In this document: piece by piece, positions 1 through 8,929 of the stretch
Layout: every line of letters starts with the position of its first letter
Position numbering within the stretch: position 1 is the stretch's first letter
From: Verrucomicrobiia bacterium
Lineage (GTDB): Bacteria > Verrucomicrobiota > Verrucomicrobiia > JABWAM01
Length of the DNA: 50,761 nucleotides
Reading direction: 5' to 3'
Assembly: GCA_020849895.1 (NCBI GenBank)
Contig: JADZFN010000051.1
Coordinates: 1 to 50,761 of the forward strand
The notes under the pieces: model-generated
Database searches by the model: none
What the model saw: only the letters and a program-made list of their open reading frames with translations
What the model was told of the DNA's origin: nothing
Made by a program: the position numbers and the translations under genes

Positions 1-40
1 GATTATGAGTCCCCTGCTCTGACCGCTGAGCTAAGGGCCC
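1..40 (-). tRNA. tRNA with CAU anticodon (Ile2 or elongator Met), 5' part only
   Basis: Read on the minus strand from base 40, the sequence gives a 7-base acceptor strand GGGCCCT, then TA, a D arm (GCTC, 8-base loop, GAGC), and an anticodon stem starting GGGGA followed by the loop CTCATAA, so the anticodon is CAT. The rest of the gene lies beyond the window edge. The acceptor and D arm resemble the minor tRNA-Ile(CAU) of E. coli more than its elongator tRNA-Met. That would make it an AUA-reading tRNA needing lysidine from TilS, but the discriminating 3' half is not visible. Confidence 0.88.
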
Positions 41-324
41 GAAATATCGCCCGCAAATGATTTTCCGCTGTGAAAATCAAAGGCCATGCGTCATAGGAGC
101 GTATAATCGGCCCAAAAATAGCAGGCCATGCAACTCCTTTCCTGCACTGTCCTCGTTGGCTAGGGCGCACACTCATTTATCCAGTTTGGATTTCAGCCCC
201 CAGTTTCGTGCCGCTTCGGCGTCGCCCGTTCATCACCCCCATCTTCACCACAGGAGGTCGCGAGGCACCTGACGGATCCCCAGCCGACGCCTCTTCCCCC
301 TTGACCCGCATCTCACGGTCCTCG

Positions 325-1488
325 ATGCTCTGTGGCGTGAAGATCCATCGTGTTGCCGTCGTGGGTTGCGGGGCGCTGGCCCGTCACGTCCACTTACCCA
401 ACATCCGAAAGAATTCCCGGATGAAGCTTGTCGCCGCCTGCGACATGGACGTCGCGGCGGCAGAGTCCGCTCGCGCCGACTTTGGCGCGGAGCGCGCCGA
501 GACCGACTGGAGAAAGGTCGTTGCGGCGAAGGATGTGGATCTCTGCGTCCTGAGCACCCATACGAACCTGCGCGGGGAGTTCATCATTCCCGCGTTAGAA
601 TCGGGCAAGGCGGTCTATACCGAAAAGCCACTCGCGCCGAGCCTCGAGGACATGCGGGCGATCGTGCGGGCCTCGCGGGCGACCGGCCGTGCCGTCTGCG
701 TCGGACACAACCGGCGGTCGAGTCCGGCGATGCTCGAGTTCCGCCGCCTCCTCGAAAAGGCCCGCCGCGGCCCGCGCGGCACGACGCCCTCGATGGACCG
801 TTCCGAAGGAAGGGCCCACCTCCCCGAAGAGGACCAGATGCAGCTGCTCATCCGTATCAACGACGATGCGCGGAGCTGGAAGCATTGGATCTTCTCCGAC
901 GCCGAGGGGATCCTCTTTGCGGAGATGGTGCATTACATTGACCTCGCGCTCTGGTTCAATGCCGCGCCGGCGGTCCGCGCGTATGTCGAGGGGAAAGCGA
1001 TCGGAAACTTCGGCGTCGTCCTGCGCTTCGCCGACGGTTCGACCACGCTGATGCATCATACGCTCGTGGGGAACTTCGATTATCCGAAGGAACTCTTCGA
1101 AGCCACGGCGAACAATATCACGGTCGCGATGGACCAGCATTTCGAGGTGCGGCAGATCGGGATGCGCGACGAGCCGACGCTGCGCGTATTCGACTACGCA
1201 TCGGAGTCGTCCTGGGCGAAGCGAAAGGGAATGACGGGCTACATGGCGGAGCAAGAGGAAGAAGCGCGGCGCGCGGCGGCGGAGAAGCGTCCCACGCGCT
1301 GGATTAACGTGAACAAGGGGCATAGCGAACACCTCGACCGCTTCCTCGACCATCTCGAGGGGCGGGGCGAAAACCCCTGCTCCGTGGAGTCGGCGGTGCC
1401 CGTCACGCGCGTGGCGCTGAGGCTGCTCGAATCCTCCGCGTCCGGCCTGCCGGTGAAAATCTCGCCGGACGATCTCGCCGTCGGCTGA
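325..1488 (+). CDS. Gfo/Idh/MocA-family NAD(P)-dependent oxidoreductase
   Basis: The 387-aa product starts almost at once with a Rossmann dinucleotide-binding fold (VAVVGCGALARHVHLPN) and has the family EKP motif in YTEKPLAP, whose Lys helps bind cofactor and substrate. The C-terminal alpha/beta half includes EMVHYIDLALWF. Such enzymes oxidise or reduce sugars, inositols or related polyols in the cytoplasm; the substrate cannot be read from the sequence. ATG at 325 is chosen because the fold begins about 7 residues later; an in-frame GTG at 337 is an equally plausible start, and the longer frame upstream has no family similarity. It stands alone upstream of the deiminase gene. Confidence 0.85.
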   Translation: MLCGVKIHRVAVVGCGALARHVHLPNIRKNSRMKLVAACDMDVAAAESARADFGAERAETDWRKVVAAKDVDLCVLSTHTNLRGEFIIPALESGKAVYTEKPLAPSLEDMRAIVRASRATGRAVCVGHNRRSSPAMLEFRRLLEKARRGPRGTTPSMDRSEGRAHLPEEDQMQLLIRINDDARSWKHWIFSDAEGILFAEMVHYIDLALWFNAAPAVRAYVEGKAIGNFGVVLRFADGSTTLMHHTLVGNFDYPKELFEATANNITVAMDQHFEVRQIGMRDEPTLRVFDYASESSWAKRKGMTGYMAEQEEEARRAAAEKRPTRWINVNKGHSEHLDRFLDHLEGRGENPCSVESAVPVTRVALRLLESSASGLPVKISPDDLAVG

Positions 1489-1583
1489 CGCCGACCCCGC
1501 GCGCGGGCGGCGCGGTTCGTGTCGGACGCCCGGCGGACTTTGGCCTTCAATCCAAATCCTTCGCGCGGCTAGTCTCTCCCGCC

Positions 1584-2657
1584 ATGAACGAGAACTTGCG
1601 AGAAACCACGACGGCCGATCTCGGCGTCCGAATGCCGGCCGAATGGGAAAAGCATGAAGCCACCTGGCTCGGATGGCCGCACAATCCCGAGGACTGGCCC
1701 GACAAGCTCGACACGATCCGATGGGTCTACGGCGAAATGATCCGGCGCATCGGCCTCGGCGAAAAAATCCGCCTCCTCGTGCGCCATTCCTCCGAGGAGA
1801 AGCTTGCCCGCCGCATGCTCTCGCGTGCCGGCGCGAGCCTCCGCCCGGTCGAGTTCGTTCATCATCCGACCGACCGCGGCTGGATGCGCGACAGCGGCCC
1901 GTTATTCGTCCGCCGCGGACGGAAGACCGCCATCGTCCATTTCCACTTCAACGCCTGGGCCAAATACGACAACTGGCGGAAAGACCGCCGAGTTCCCGAA
2001 GTCGCCGCACGCCTTTTGCGAAAGCCTCTCCTCCGCGCCGAATGTCGCGGCAGGCCGTTCGTCCTGGAGGGGGGCGGCATCGAGGTGAACGGCCGCGGCA
2101 CGCTGATCACCACCGAGGAATGCTATCTCGATCCGAAGGTTCAGGTCCGCAACCCGGGACTCGAGCGGGCGGATTACGACGCCATGTTCCGGAAATATCT
2201 CGGAACGCCCAACGTTCTCTGGCTCGCCGCAGGTCCCGCCGGTGACGACACCCACGGGCATATTGACGACATCTGCCGTTTTACGAATCCGCGCACGCTC
2301 GTGCTCATCAGGGAAACGAACTCCAGAGACGCCAACTTCCGCCCGCTCGCCGAAAACTGGGAACGCGTTTCCGACTTCCGTCTCGAGGACGGCTCGAAGC
2401 CGGAAGTGGTTCCCCTGCCGATGCCCTCTCCGATCTTCTTCGACGGCTACCGCCTGCCGGCCAGCTACGCGAACTTTTATATCGCGAACGCCGCGGTGCT
2501 CGTGCCGACCTTCAACGATCCGAACGACCGCGTCGCGCTCGGCACACTCGGCGAACTCTTTCGCGACCGCCCCGTGATCGGCATCCATGCCGTGGACCTC
2601 GTCCTTGGCTTCGGCACGCTGCATTGCCTGACCCAACAACAGCCCGCCGCTTCGTAA
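1584..2657 (+). CDS. aguA: agmatine deiminase / peptidyl-arginine deiminase family protein
   Basis: The 357-aa product has the normal length of agmatine deiminase, which converts agmatine to N-carbamoylputrescine and ammonia in the cytoplasm on the way to putrescine. Visible family motifs are MPAEWEKHEATWLGWP near the N-terminus, RGWMRDSGPLFV, VLEGGGIEVNGRGT, DDTHGHIDD with the catalytic His, and the nucleophilic Cys near residue 348 in GTLHCLTQQQP. The N-carbamoylputrescine amidohydrolase that often accompanies it is not in the window. About 95 bases separate it from the upstream oxidoreductase, so co-transcription is possible but unproven. The broader family includes porphyromonad-type peptidylarginine deiminases, but the short chain without a signal peptide favours agmatine. 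Confidence 0.88.
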   Translation: MNENLRETTTADLGVRMPAEWEKHEATWLGWPHNPEDWPDKLDTIRWVYGEMIRRIGLGEKIRLLVRHSSEEKLARRMLSRAGASLRPVEFVHHPTDRGWMRDSGPLFVRRGRKTAIVHFHFNAWAKYDNWRKDRRVPEVAARLLRKPLLRAECRGRPFVLEGGGIEVNGRGTLITTEECYLDPKVQVRNPGLERADYDAMFRKYLGTPNVLWLAAGPAGDDTHGHIDDICRFTNPRTLVLIRETNSRDANFRPLAENWERVSDFRLEDGSKPEVVPLPMPSPIFFDGYRLPASYANFYIANAAVLVPTFNDPNDRVALGTLGELFRDRPVIGIHAVDLVLGFGTLHCLTQQQPAAS

Positions 2658-2794
2658 CACGCGGAGCGGGGCGACCCGAAGGAAACACCGGTCCCGCGCC
2701 GTGAAGGGTCCAGCGCGCTTTTGCCGTATCACCCTCCCACGTTTTCTCTTTTTCCCGCTTTTCTCGCCGCCGCGTTTCATGTAGGTTGACCGTC

Positions 2795-4831
2795 ATGGCG
2801 TTCCGCCTCCCCTTCATGAAGCCGAAGGAGCCGCGCCCCGCCGCGACCGCGCCCACGGCCGCGCCGCCGCTTCCCCCTGCCGCTGTGCCGAAATCGGATT
2901 CGCACCCTCCTTCGCCGCGCGCGCCCACGCCACTGCCGCCCTCCCGATCTCCGGCGGCGGACCCCGGTGCGACGCTGCTTCGTCCTCCGATCCAGGCGAA
3001 ACCGATCGCGCCGCGCCAAGGCTCGTTGGCCGCCGCGCTCAAGGCGGCGACGGCGCAGCCTCCGCCCGGCGCCGCCACGGGTTCGCAATCCGCCATGTTC
3101 AAACCCAAGGTCAACGTCACGCTCAGCGCCACCCCCGCCGCACCGACCGTCGCCATCCCCCGGCCGCCTTCGCCCGTCTCCGCCACACCGGCCGCGGACC
3201 TCCCTGCCTCGATTGATTTTGCATTTTCCGATCTCGTGCCGCTGCTTCCCGACAACCTCCTGCGCCCCGGCGCTGCGCCGGGCTCGTTGCCCGCCAGCAT
3301 TTCCGTGCCGACTGCGGAAATCCTTCCTCAACTGGCCGCCGGCAAGGTGCAGGTGCCTCTCTCCGCGCTCACCCAGGCGATCCCTCCCGAGGCGATTGAC
3401 CCGGCAGTCGCCTCGAGCGGCGATCTCCGCATCAAGATCCCGCTGAACCTCATTGTTCCCAAGCTCCCTCCCTCGGCAATTTCGCTGCCTTCGAATCAGG
3501 CCAAGCAGGAACTTTCGCCCCAGATCGCCGCGCCGTTCACGGAAAAAAACGCGCCCCGAGCCGCCGCCCTTCCACCGCCTGCCGCCGCCCAGCCGGAGCC
3601 GTCTCTTCCGCCTCCCGTCCTCTTGCCGGGAAAACCGGCCGTTCCCGTCAATCCCCCGGCGCTCCCGCCGCCCGCAGCGCCCAAACCGGTCGCGCCTCCC
3701 CGCGCGCCGCCTCCAGGCGTCGGCCCTACAATCCTCGCGCCTTCCGCACTGAAGCTCCCGCTTCCTTCCATCCCGAAGCCGCCGTCCCCGCCTCCGCTTC
3801 CTCCTCTCGCACCGGCGCCGGCGCCGGCGGCGACATCCGGACCGTCGCCGAAACCTCCAACGGTTGCGCCGCCGCCCATCCCGCCGCCTTCCGTTCCCAA
3901 ACCACCCGCGTTGCCGCCTGGGCCGCCCGCCCGCCCACCGGCCTTCGCGATTCCTCCGGCAGCCGCTGTTCCCAAGCCCGCATCGGTGCCGACGGCGCCT
4001 CCCGCACCGGCAGCACCGCCGAAGATCCAAATCCCACCGCTCCGGACAAGCGAGTTGCCGCCGTCCCCGCCTCCGCTTCCTCCTCTCGCACCGGTGCCGG
4101 CGCCGGCGGCGACATCCGGACCGTCGCCGAAACCTCCGACGGTTGCGCCTCCGCCCATCCCGCCGCCTTCCGTTCCCAAACCATCCGCATTGCCGCCTGG
4201 GCCGCCCGCCCGCCCACCGGCCTTCGCGATTCCTCCGGCAGCCGCTGTTCCCAAGCCCGCATCGGTGCCGACGGCGCCTCCCGCACCTTCCATTGCTCAA
4301 CCCGCCGCGCGGCCCTCCGTGCCGACGGCTCGCCCGACGTCCGCGCTTTCTCCCACAATCGCGGCGCCGCCGTCAGCGCCGGTTCCCCCAGCGCCTGCTG
4401 AGCCGGAGGAGGACTCCCGCATCTCGATTTTTCAATTGCTGGCGGTGCCGGATCACGAAACCCCACGCCTCCAGGACCTCGTGGAAATAGCCCGGAAAAA
4501 ACTTGAAATCTCCGGACTTCTTCTCGCGGCGCAGGACGGTCTGCCGTTGGCCGGCAAGATGCCCGAAGGCCTCGACGCCAACGCCTGGTGCAGCCTCGGG
4601 CCACAGCTTTTCCGGAGGCTCAAGCAGGAAGAAAAAACGCGCGCGCTCGGCCCGCCCCTTCGCTGCCTCGTCAACCTTGGCGCCCAGTGGTTCACCCTCT
4701 TGAGCGAACAGGGGATCTGTCTCATCAGCGTCCACGAGGCCGAAAAATTGAGTCCCGAATTCAATCGTGTCAGCGCTGCGCTGGCCGCCGGGTTCGCCCG
4801 GTTCTGCAAGCAACACGCCACCGCGGCGTAA
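2795..4831 (+). CDS. proline/alanine-rich protein with C-terminal Roadblock/LC7-like domain
   Basis: The product is about 678 aa from ATG 2795; an in-frame TTG lies 9 bases earlier. Residues 1 to roughly 540 are low-complexity Pro/Ala/Ser sequence, probably disordered, and include two copies of a 77-residue block encoded by a DNA duplication. The last 130 residues (from about SISIFQLLAVPDHETPR) look globular, with alternating strands and helices (KLEISGLLLAAQDGLPLAG, LVNLGAQWFTLLSEQG) that fit a Roadblock/LC7 fold. It is first in a tight operon with an MglA GTPase (9 bases downstream) and another Roadblock protein. A role as MglA partner, GAP or scaffold is inferred from context. Codon bias towards CCG/CCC makes antisense frames open, but those are shadows. 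Confidence 0.75.
   Translation: MAFRLPFMKPKEPRPAATAPTAAPPLPPAAVPKSDSHPPSPRAPTPLPPSRSPAADPGATLLRPPIQAKPIAPRQGSLAAALKAATAQPPPGAATGSQSAMFKPKVNVTLSATPAAPTVAIPRPPSPVSATPAADLPASIDFAFSDLVPLLPDNLLRPGAAPGSLPASISVPTAEILPQLAAGKVQVPLSALTQAIPPEAIDPAVASSGDLRIKIPLNLIVPKLPPSAISLPSNQAKQELSPQIAAPFTEKNAPRAAALPPPAAAQPEPSLPPPVLLPGKPAVPVNPPALPPPAAPKPVAPPRAPPPGVGPTILAPSALKLPLPSIPKPPSPPPLPPLAPAPAPAATSGPSPKPPTVAPPPIPPPSVPKPPALPPGPPARPPAFAIPPAAAVPKPASVPTAPPAPAAPPKIQIPPLRTSELPPSPPPLPPLAPVPAPAATSGPSPKPPTVAPPPIPPPSVPKPSALPPGPPARPPAFAIPPAAAVPKPASVPTAPPAPSIAQPAARPSVPTARPTSALSPTIAAPPSAPVPPAPAEPEEDSRISIFQLLAVPDHETPRLQDLVEIARKKLEISGLLLAAQDGLPLAGKMPEGLDANAWCSLGPQLFRRLKQEEKTRALGPPLRCLVNLGAQWFTLLSEQGICLISVHEAEKLSPEFNRVSAALAAGFARFCKQHATAA
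3778..4287 (+). repeat. two 231-bp direct repeats (3778-4008, 4057-4287) inside a proline-rich gene
   Basis: Bases 3778-4008 recur at 4057-4287, an offset of exactly 279 bp, with about five single-base differences. The offset is a multiple of three, so the frame is kept and the result is a repeated Pro-rich segment separated by 16 unique residues. The near identity indicates a recent duplication by slippage or unequal recombination. Confidence 0.93.
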
Positions 4832-4840
4832 TGGTCCGCT

Positions 4841-5485
4841 ATGTCAATCATCAACTACGGCAGCAAAGAAATTCAGTTCAAGATCGTCTATTACGGCCCC
4901 GCGCTGTGTGGAAAGACGTCCAACCTGATGTATATTCATTCCCAGGTCGCCCCCGAAAATAAGGGGGAGATGGTCTCGCTGGCCACCGCCGCCGACCGCA
5001 CCCTTTTCTTCGATTTCCTGCCGCTCAACGCAATCGCCATCAAGGGTTTTCGCACCAAGTTTCAGCTCTACACCGTCCCCGGCCAGGTGATTTACAACAC
5101 CACCCGCCAGCTCGTTCTTCGCAGCGTGGACGGTATCGTTTTTGTCGCCGATTCCCAGTGGGAAAAAATGGAGGAAAACATCGAGAGCTTCCGCAATCTC
5201 GAGGAAAACCTCCTCAAGCAAAACATCTCCCTCGACGACATCCCCTACGTGCTCCAGCACAACAAACGCGACCTGCCGAACGTGGCGCCCGTGAACTATC
5301 TCGAGTACGTCCTCAACAACCGCTCCACGCGCGTCCAATCCTTCGAGGCGTCCGCCGCGACCGGCCAGAACGTTTTCGCCACCCTCAACGCGATCTCCCG
5401 CCTGCTTCTTTTCAAATTCACCAAGGAGAGCGACTTGGCCGATAAACGCTCCAAGACCACCGTGCTCATGTCCACCGTTCGTTGA
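4841..5485 (+). CDS. mglA: MglA-family small Ras-like GTPase
   Basis: The 214-aa product matches the polarity and gliding-motility GTPase MglA throughout. The P-loop is GPALCGKTSN, the switch region holds DRTLFFDFLPL, the G3 motif is TVPGQ, and the G4 motif is HNKRDLP (NKxD). MglA switches between GDP and GTP states at a cell pole and in myxobacteria sets the front of the cell and the placing of motility machinery; its GAP is the Roadblock protein MglB. Roadblock-domain proteins are encoded directly upstream (9-base gap) and downstream (4-base gap), giving the canonical partner arrangement. Whether it controls type IV pili, gliding or another polar structure here is unknown. Confidence 0.93.
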   Translation: MSIINYGSKEIQFKIVYYGPALCGKTSNLMYIHSQVAPENKGEMVSLATAADRTLFFDFLPLNAIAIKGFRTKFQLYTVPGQVIYNTTRQLVLRSVDGIVFVADSQWEKMEENIESFRNLEENLLKQNISLDDIPYVLQHNKRDLPNVAPVNYLEYVLNNRSTRVQSFEASAATGQNVFATLNAISRLLLFKFTKESDLADKRSKTTVLMSTVR

Positions 5486-5489
5486 ACCT

Positions 5490-5966
5490 ATGGAAACCAT
5501 CCCTTTTCTCACCAAAGAGGACGTCATCGAGCTGGACGACCTGCTCGGCGATTACCTCCAGAAATCCGACGCCGCCTTCACCGTGGTGATTGATCGCGGC
5601 GGCACCGTGATCGCGCAGTGCGGCGAAGGGGGCGACGCCGATATCACGATCGTCGCGGCGCTCGCCGCAGGCTCGTTCGCCGCCACCAAGGAACTCGCCC
5701 GACGGATCGGCGAAAGCGAATTCAGCGCCCTCTACCATCAGGGACAGCAGCGGCATATCTTCATGAGCGCGCTCGACGAACACACGATCATCATCACCCT
5801 CTTCGACGAGAAGACCACCGTCGGCCTCGTCCGCTTTTACACGGTCAACGTCACGCCCGCGATCAGCGCCCTGCTCAGCCGCCTCCGCTCGCGCGAAGCG
5901 CCCGACATCCCCGAGCTCTCCGCCACCGGCACAATGGCGCCCTTCAGCCCCGGCACGCGGAGCTGA
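5490..5966 (+). CDS. Roadblock/LC7-domain protein, likely MglB-type regulator of MglA
   Basis: The 158-aa product has the Roadblock/LC7 pattern: an N-terminal helix (IELDDLLGDYLQKSDA), a strand pair (FTVVIDRGGTVIAQCG), a central helix rich in Ala (ALAAGSFAATKELARRIG) and further strands (RHIFMSALDEHTIIITLFD). The length and position directly behind mglA fit MglB, the GAP that stimulates GTP hydrolysis as a dimer. It ends with a 25-residue Pro/Ser-rich tail. In M. xanthus the MglB gene precedes mglA; here it follows, and the Pro-rich Roadblock protein takes the upstream place. Assignment to the fold is firm; GAP activity is inferred. Confidence 0.82.
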   Translation: METIPFLTKEDVIELDDLLGDYLQKSDAAFTVVIDRGGTVIAQCGEGGDADITIVAALAAGSFAATKELARRIGESEFSALYHQGQQRHIFMSALDEHTIIITLFDEKTTVGLVRFYTVNVTPAISALLSRLRSREAPDIPELSATGTMAPFSPGTRS

Positions 5967-6055
5967 GCCGGCGAAATCCATCGCGCCCGTCGCGCGACGC
6001 GCGCAGGGATCGGGCGCAGGACGAATGAAAAACCGGGTCTTGTTTTTCCTTCGAC

Positions 6056-8839
6056 ATGAGCGCTGAAATTACTCCGTTTCTTGTCCTGAACCACCGACTC
6101 GACGACGCGCGTTTCCTGAGGGAAATGATCCGCGACATCGCCGCGAAAGGGTCGGACGGGGTGTTTCTCCACGCGCGGGAAGGATTGCTCACCCCTTATC
6201 TCTCGGAAGCCTGGTTCGAAGCGATCGGCGTCTGCGTGGATGAGGCGAAACGATGCGGAATCAAGGCGTGGGTCTACGACGAGTTCCCCTATCCCAGCGG
6301 CGTGGGCGGCGGGAAGGTTGTGAAAAGCGACCCGCGCTTCACTGAGCACCACTTGCGCGTCCGTCGCCATGCGCTGCGCGGCGGACGCCGCGTCCGCCTC
6401 GTGCTCGGGGAAGATCCGGTGCTGCACGCGTTCCTTTCCCCTCTGCGTGGAGGAAAGCCGGATTTCCGCGCAGCCCGCGAGGTCACGCGAAAGATCGGCC
6501 CAGCCAACGAGACGTGGATCATGCGCGAATGGGACAGCCGTTGGTACTATTCTCCGAAGCACGCGCGGGTTTACGACTGCCCGAGGTCCAGCGCGCTCCG
6601 TCCCGAGGAGGTTTTTGAAGCCGTTCTCTCCCCGGGACGATGGGAACTCACGGTCTTCCACGTACGCACCGGAGGCGATTTCAAGGAGCCTTTCGGAAAT
6701 TACGTGGACGTCTCCAACCTCGAGGCGACGAAGCGCTTCCTCGAGGTCACCCATGAGGAGTACAAGCGGAGGTTCGGACGAGAATTCGGACGGACCGTTC
6801 CGGGTGTTTTTACCGACGAGCCCAAATACCGCAATCTCCTCCCGTGGAGCGAGAGCCTTGCGGCCGGCTGGGTGGACTATCGGAAGGACGCCCGCGCCCT
6901 GCTGGCTCTCGCCGACGCCGACCCGGCGAAGGACGAAGTTCGCAGCCGGTACCGCGAAACGGCGTTCCGCCTGTTCCGCGATCACTGGATTCGTCCGAAC
7001 GCCGCGTGGTGCGCGCGCAACGGACTCAAGTTCACAGGGCACATCAGCCCCGAGGAAGAATGGTTCACCGAGGCGATGTGCTGCGGAAGCATCGCGCAAT
7101 TGCTCAAGGAGTTCCATATCCCCGGATGCGACCTCATCATCCCCGCGGTCGGCGACCGTGATCATCCGATCCTGAATCTGACGCCGTCGCTGGCAGTCTC
7201 GGTGGCCGCACAACAGGGACGCGCGCAGGCGCTTTGCGAACTCTATGGATGCAGCGATTTCTCCATCACCCTGCAGGGGATGAAGCGGATCGCCGATTGG
7301 CTCGCAATCTTCGGGATCAATGTCTTCACACCACACGGCCTCTTCGGATGGCTGGACGGCTACCGTAAATACGACGCGGGACCGAGCTTCTACCGCCCGA
7401 ACACGCTCTGGCCGCATTATAAGGCGTGGGCGGAGAACCTCCGCGCCACCGCCAACCGCCTCGGCCCGCGTGGAGTCCGCGCGGAGGCGGTCCTGGTCCG
7501 TCCGATCCGCGCTTTGTGGCGGCTCGGCGTCGAGGGACGGCCTGCGATCGAGCGCATGGCCGAACGAGCGATGACGCTCGCGCAGAACCTTCTCGAACGC
7601 GGCCTCATGATCCATTGGATGGACGACCTCGATCTCGCCGGCGCCGGCGTCCGCGGCGGAAAGATCCGCGTCGGCAGCGCCGCCTACGCGGCGCTGCTTT
7701 ATCTCGATGGCACGCTCGATCCGTCAGGACTCGCCGAAATCGCTCGCCTGCGGCGCGCCGGAGGACGCGTGCTTGCCGACGTGCAGGCCGGACGCCTCGA
7801 AGGCCCGCTCCGCTCCCGCCGCGGAGCGATTCGCACCGTGCACGCGCGCGACGGAGGATGGTTCTGTGTCAACCTCCGCCCAACGCGAGAAAAATTCACA
7901 CTCGCCGGGCGGGAACACGAACTCGAGGGATACGAAAGCCGCTGGCTTCCCCGAAGCGGCACGCCGGCGCCCGCTCGGCGCGTCTTGGAAATTCTTCGGC
8001 TTTCAGGATCTTGGAGTCTCACCCCCACGAAGGATAACCTCCTCGTCCTCGACCGTTGGACCTTGTGCGGGAAGACGGTACGGCCCGCCCCGTATTACGA
8101 TCACGCACCGCCAGCGGAGGTGGGCGCCCGGGAGCCGATCGCTCTCGGATCCATTCCGTCGAACCCCGATCTGCCGCGTATGAAGCGGCTGATCTACCGA
8201 ACCCGTTTCCGCGTGGAAGGCGCATGCGTCGCGGCCCTCGTCCTCGAGGGTGAGACGATCCGTGGACGCTGGACGGCTTCCCTCAATGGAAGGAAACTCG
8301 CGCGCTGGAGGAAATCGCGGCGGTATGAGCCCACGAACCTCGAACACGATCTCCGCGGGCGTTTGCGGCAGGGCGTCAACACCCTCGAATTCGACATACG
8401 CATCTCGAAAAGTTCCGAAGGCTTCCTCGACCCATGCCGGTTTTTTGGAAGGTTTCGTGTAAAAACAGGCCGTGGGCTGCCCGCGCTGCTTCCCGCCGCG
8501 CCCCTCTCGGGAGTGGGGGATTGGACCCGAAAGGGATGGCCGCATTACAGCGGGACCATGATTTACACACAGGAGTTCGTGTGGAAAAGCAGCGGGCGAA
8601 ACGATCGTGTGGAACTGGTGCTGGATCGTCCGCCGAAAGGGCATGTGGAGGTCTTCCTCAATAGACGGCGCGCCGGCGCCATGCTGTGGTCGCCGTGGCG
8701 GCTGGACGTCTCCCGCGCGCTCCGCTCCGGGAAAAATCGTCTCGAACTGCGCGTGACGAATACGCTGCAGAATCTCATCTACGGCAGACCGTGCCCGAGC
8801 GGGTTGATGGCCGGAGTGAAACTCGTGCGCACGCAGTGA
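6056..8839 (+). CDS. large glycoside-hydrolase-like protein with C-terminal GH2-type sugar-binding module
   Basis: The 927-aa product begins with a barrel-like catalytic region. It contains WVYDEFPYPSGVGGGKV, GVFTDEPKY (a likely acidic catalytic pair) and LKFTGHISPEEEW, motifs seen in large PVC and Bacteroidetes glycosidases related to GH106-type alpha-L-rhamnosidases. The last 250 residues look like beta-sandwich modules of the GH2 N-terminal type (VELVLDRPPKGHVEVFLN, LDVSRALRSGKNRLELRV). No signal peptide is evident at ATG 6056, so either the protein is cytoplasmic or export is not obvious. Role: cleavage of a terminal sugar, substrate unknown. It stands 90 bases after the Mgl operon and is convergent with the B12 operon. 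Exact GH family is uncertain. Confidence 0.7.
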   Translation: MSAEITPFLVLNHRLDDARFLREMIRDIAAKGSDGVFLHAREGLLTPYLSEAWFEAIGVCVDEAKRCGIKAWVYDEFPYPSGVGGGKVVKSDPRFTEHHLRVRRHALRGGRRVRLVLGEDPVLHAFLSPLRGGKPDFRAAREVTRKIGPANETWIMREWDSRWYYSPKHARVYDCPRSSALRPEEVFEAVLSPGRWELTVFHVRTGGDFKEPFGNYVDVSNLEATKRFLEVTHEEYKRRFGREFGRTVPGVFTDEPKYRNLLPWSESLAAGWVDYRKDARALLALADADPAKDEVRSRYRETAFRLFRDHWIRPNAAWCARNGLKFTGHISPEEEWFTEAMCCGSIAQLLKEFHIPGCDLIIPAVGDRDHPILNLTPSLAVSVAAQQGRAQALCELYGCSDFSITLQGMKRIADWLAIFGINVFTPHGLFGWLDGYRKYDAGPSFYRPNTLWPHYKAWAENLRATANRLGPRGVRAEAVLVRPIRALWRLGVEGRPAIERMAERAMTLAQNLLERGLMIHWMDDLDLAGAGVRGGKIRVGSAAYAALLYLDGTLDPSGLAEIARLRRAGGRVLADVQAGRLEGPLRSRRGAIRTVHARDGGWFCVNLRPTREKFTLAGREHELEGYESRWLPRSGTPAPARRVLEILRLSGSWSLTPTKDNLLVLDRWTLCGKTVRPAPYYDHAPPAEVGAREPIALGSIPSNPDLPRMKRLIYRTRFRVEGACVAALVLEGETIRGRWTASLNGRKLARWRKSRRYEPTNLEHDLRGRLRQGVNTLEFDIRISKSSEGFLDPCRFFGRFRVKTGRGLPALLPAAPLSGVGDWTRKGWPHYSGTMIYTQEFVWKSSGRNDRVELVLDRPPKGHVEVFLNRRRAGAMLWSPWRLDVSRALRSGKNRLELRVTNTLQNLIYGRPCPSGLMAGVKLVRTQ

Positions 8840-8897
8840 GATCCGTCCTTCGGAGCAACGTCCACGCGAGGAGATCGCAGCGCCCGCGGCTCAAAAT

Positions 8898-8926
8898 CGG
8901 CGAAACGCCTTGAGGCGCGTTTTGCC
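8898..8926. terminator. hairpin between convergent genes, probable bidirectional terminator
   Basis: CGGCGAAACGCC, TTGA and GGCGCGTTTTGCCG form a hairpin with a small bulge in the 90-base gap between a plus-strand stop at 8839 and a minus-strand stop at 8930. A T-rich run follows on the plus strand (TTTCACCATTTTTTCC), fitting Rho-independent termination of the plus transcript; on the minus side the run is weaker. Confidence 0.4.
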
Positions 8927-8929
8927 GTT

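Noticed and set aside
2777-4300. Long Arg/Gly-rich open frames antisense to the proline-rich gene
   Set aside because: They mirror the CCG/CCC codons of the real gene; the composition is extreme and no family features are present.
5837-7615. 592-codon minus-strand open frame across the glycosidase gene
   Set aside because: It is antisense to the glycosidase and the Roadblock gene, with no motif, signal or ribosome site.
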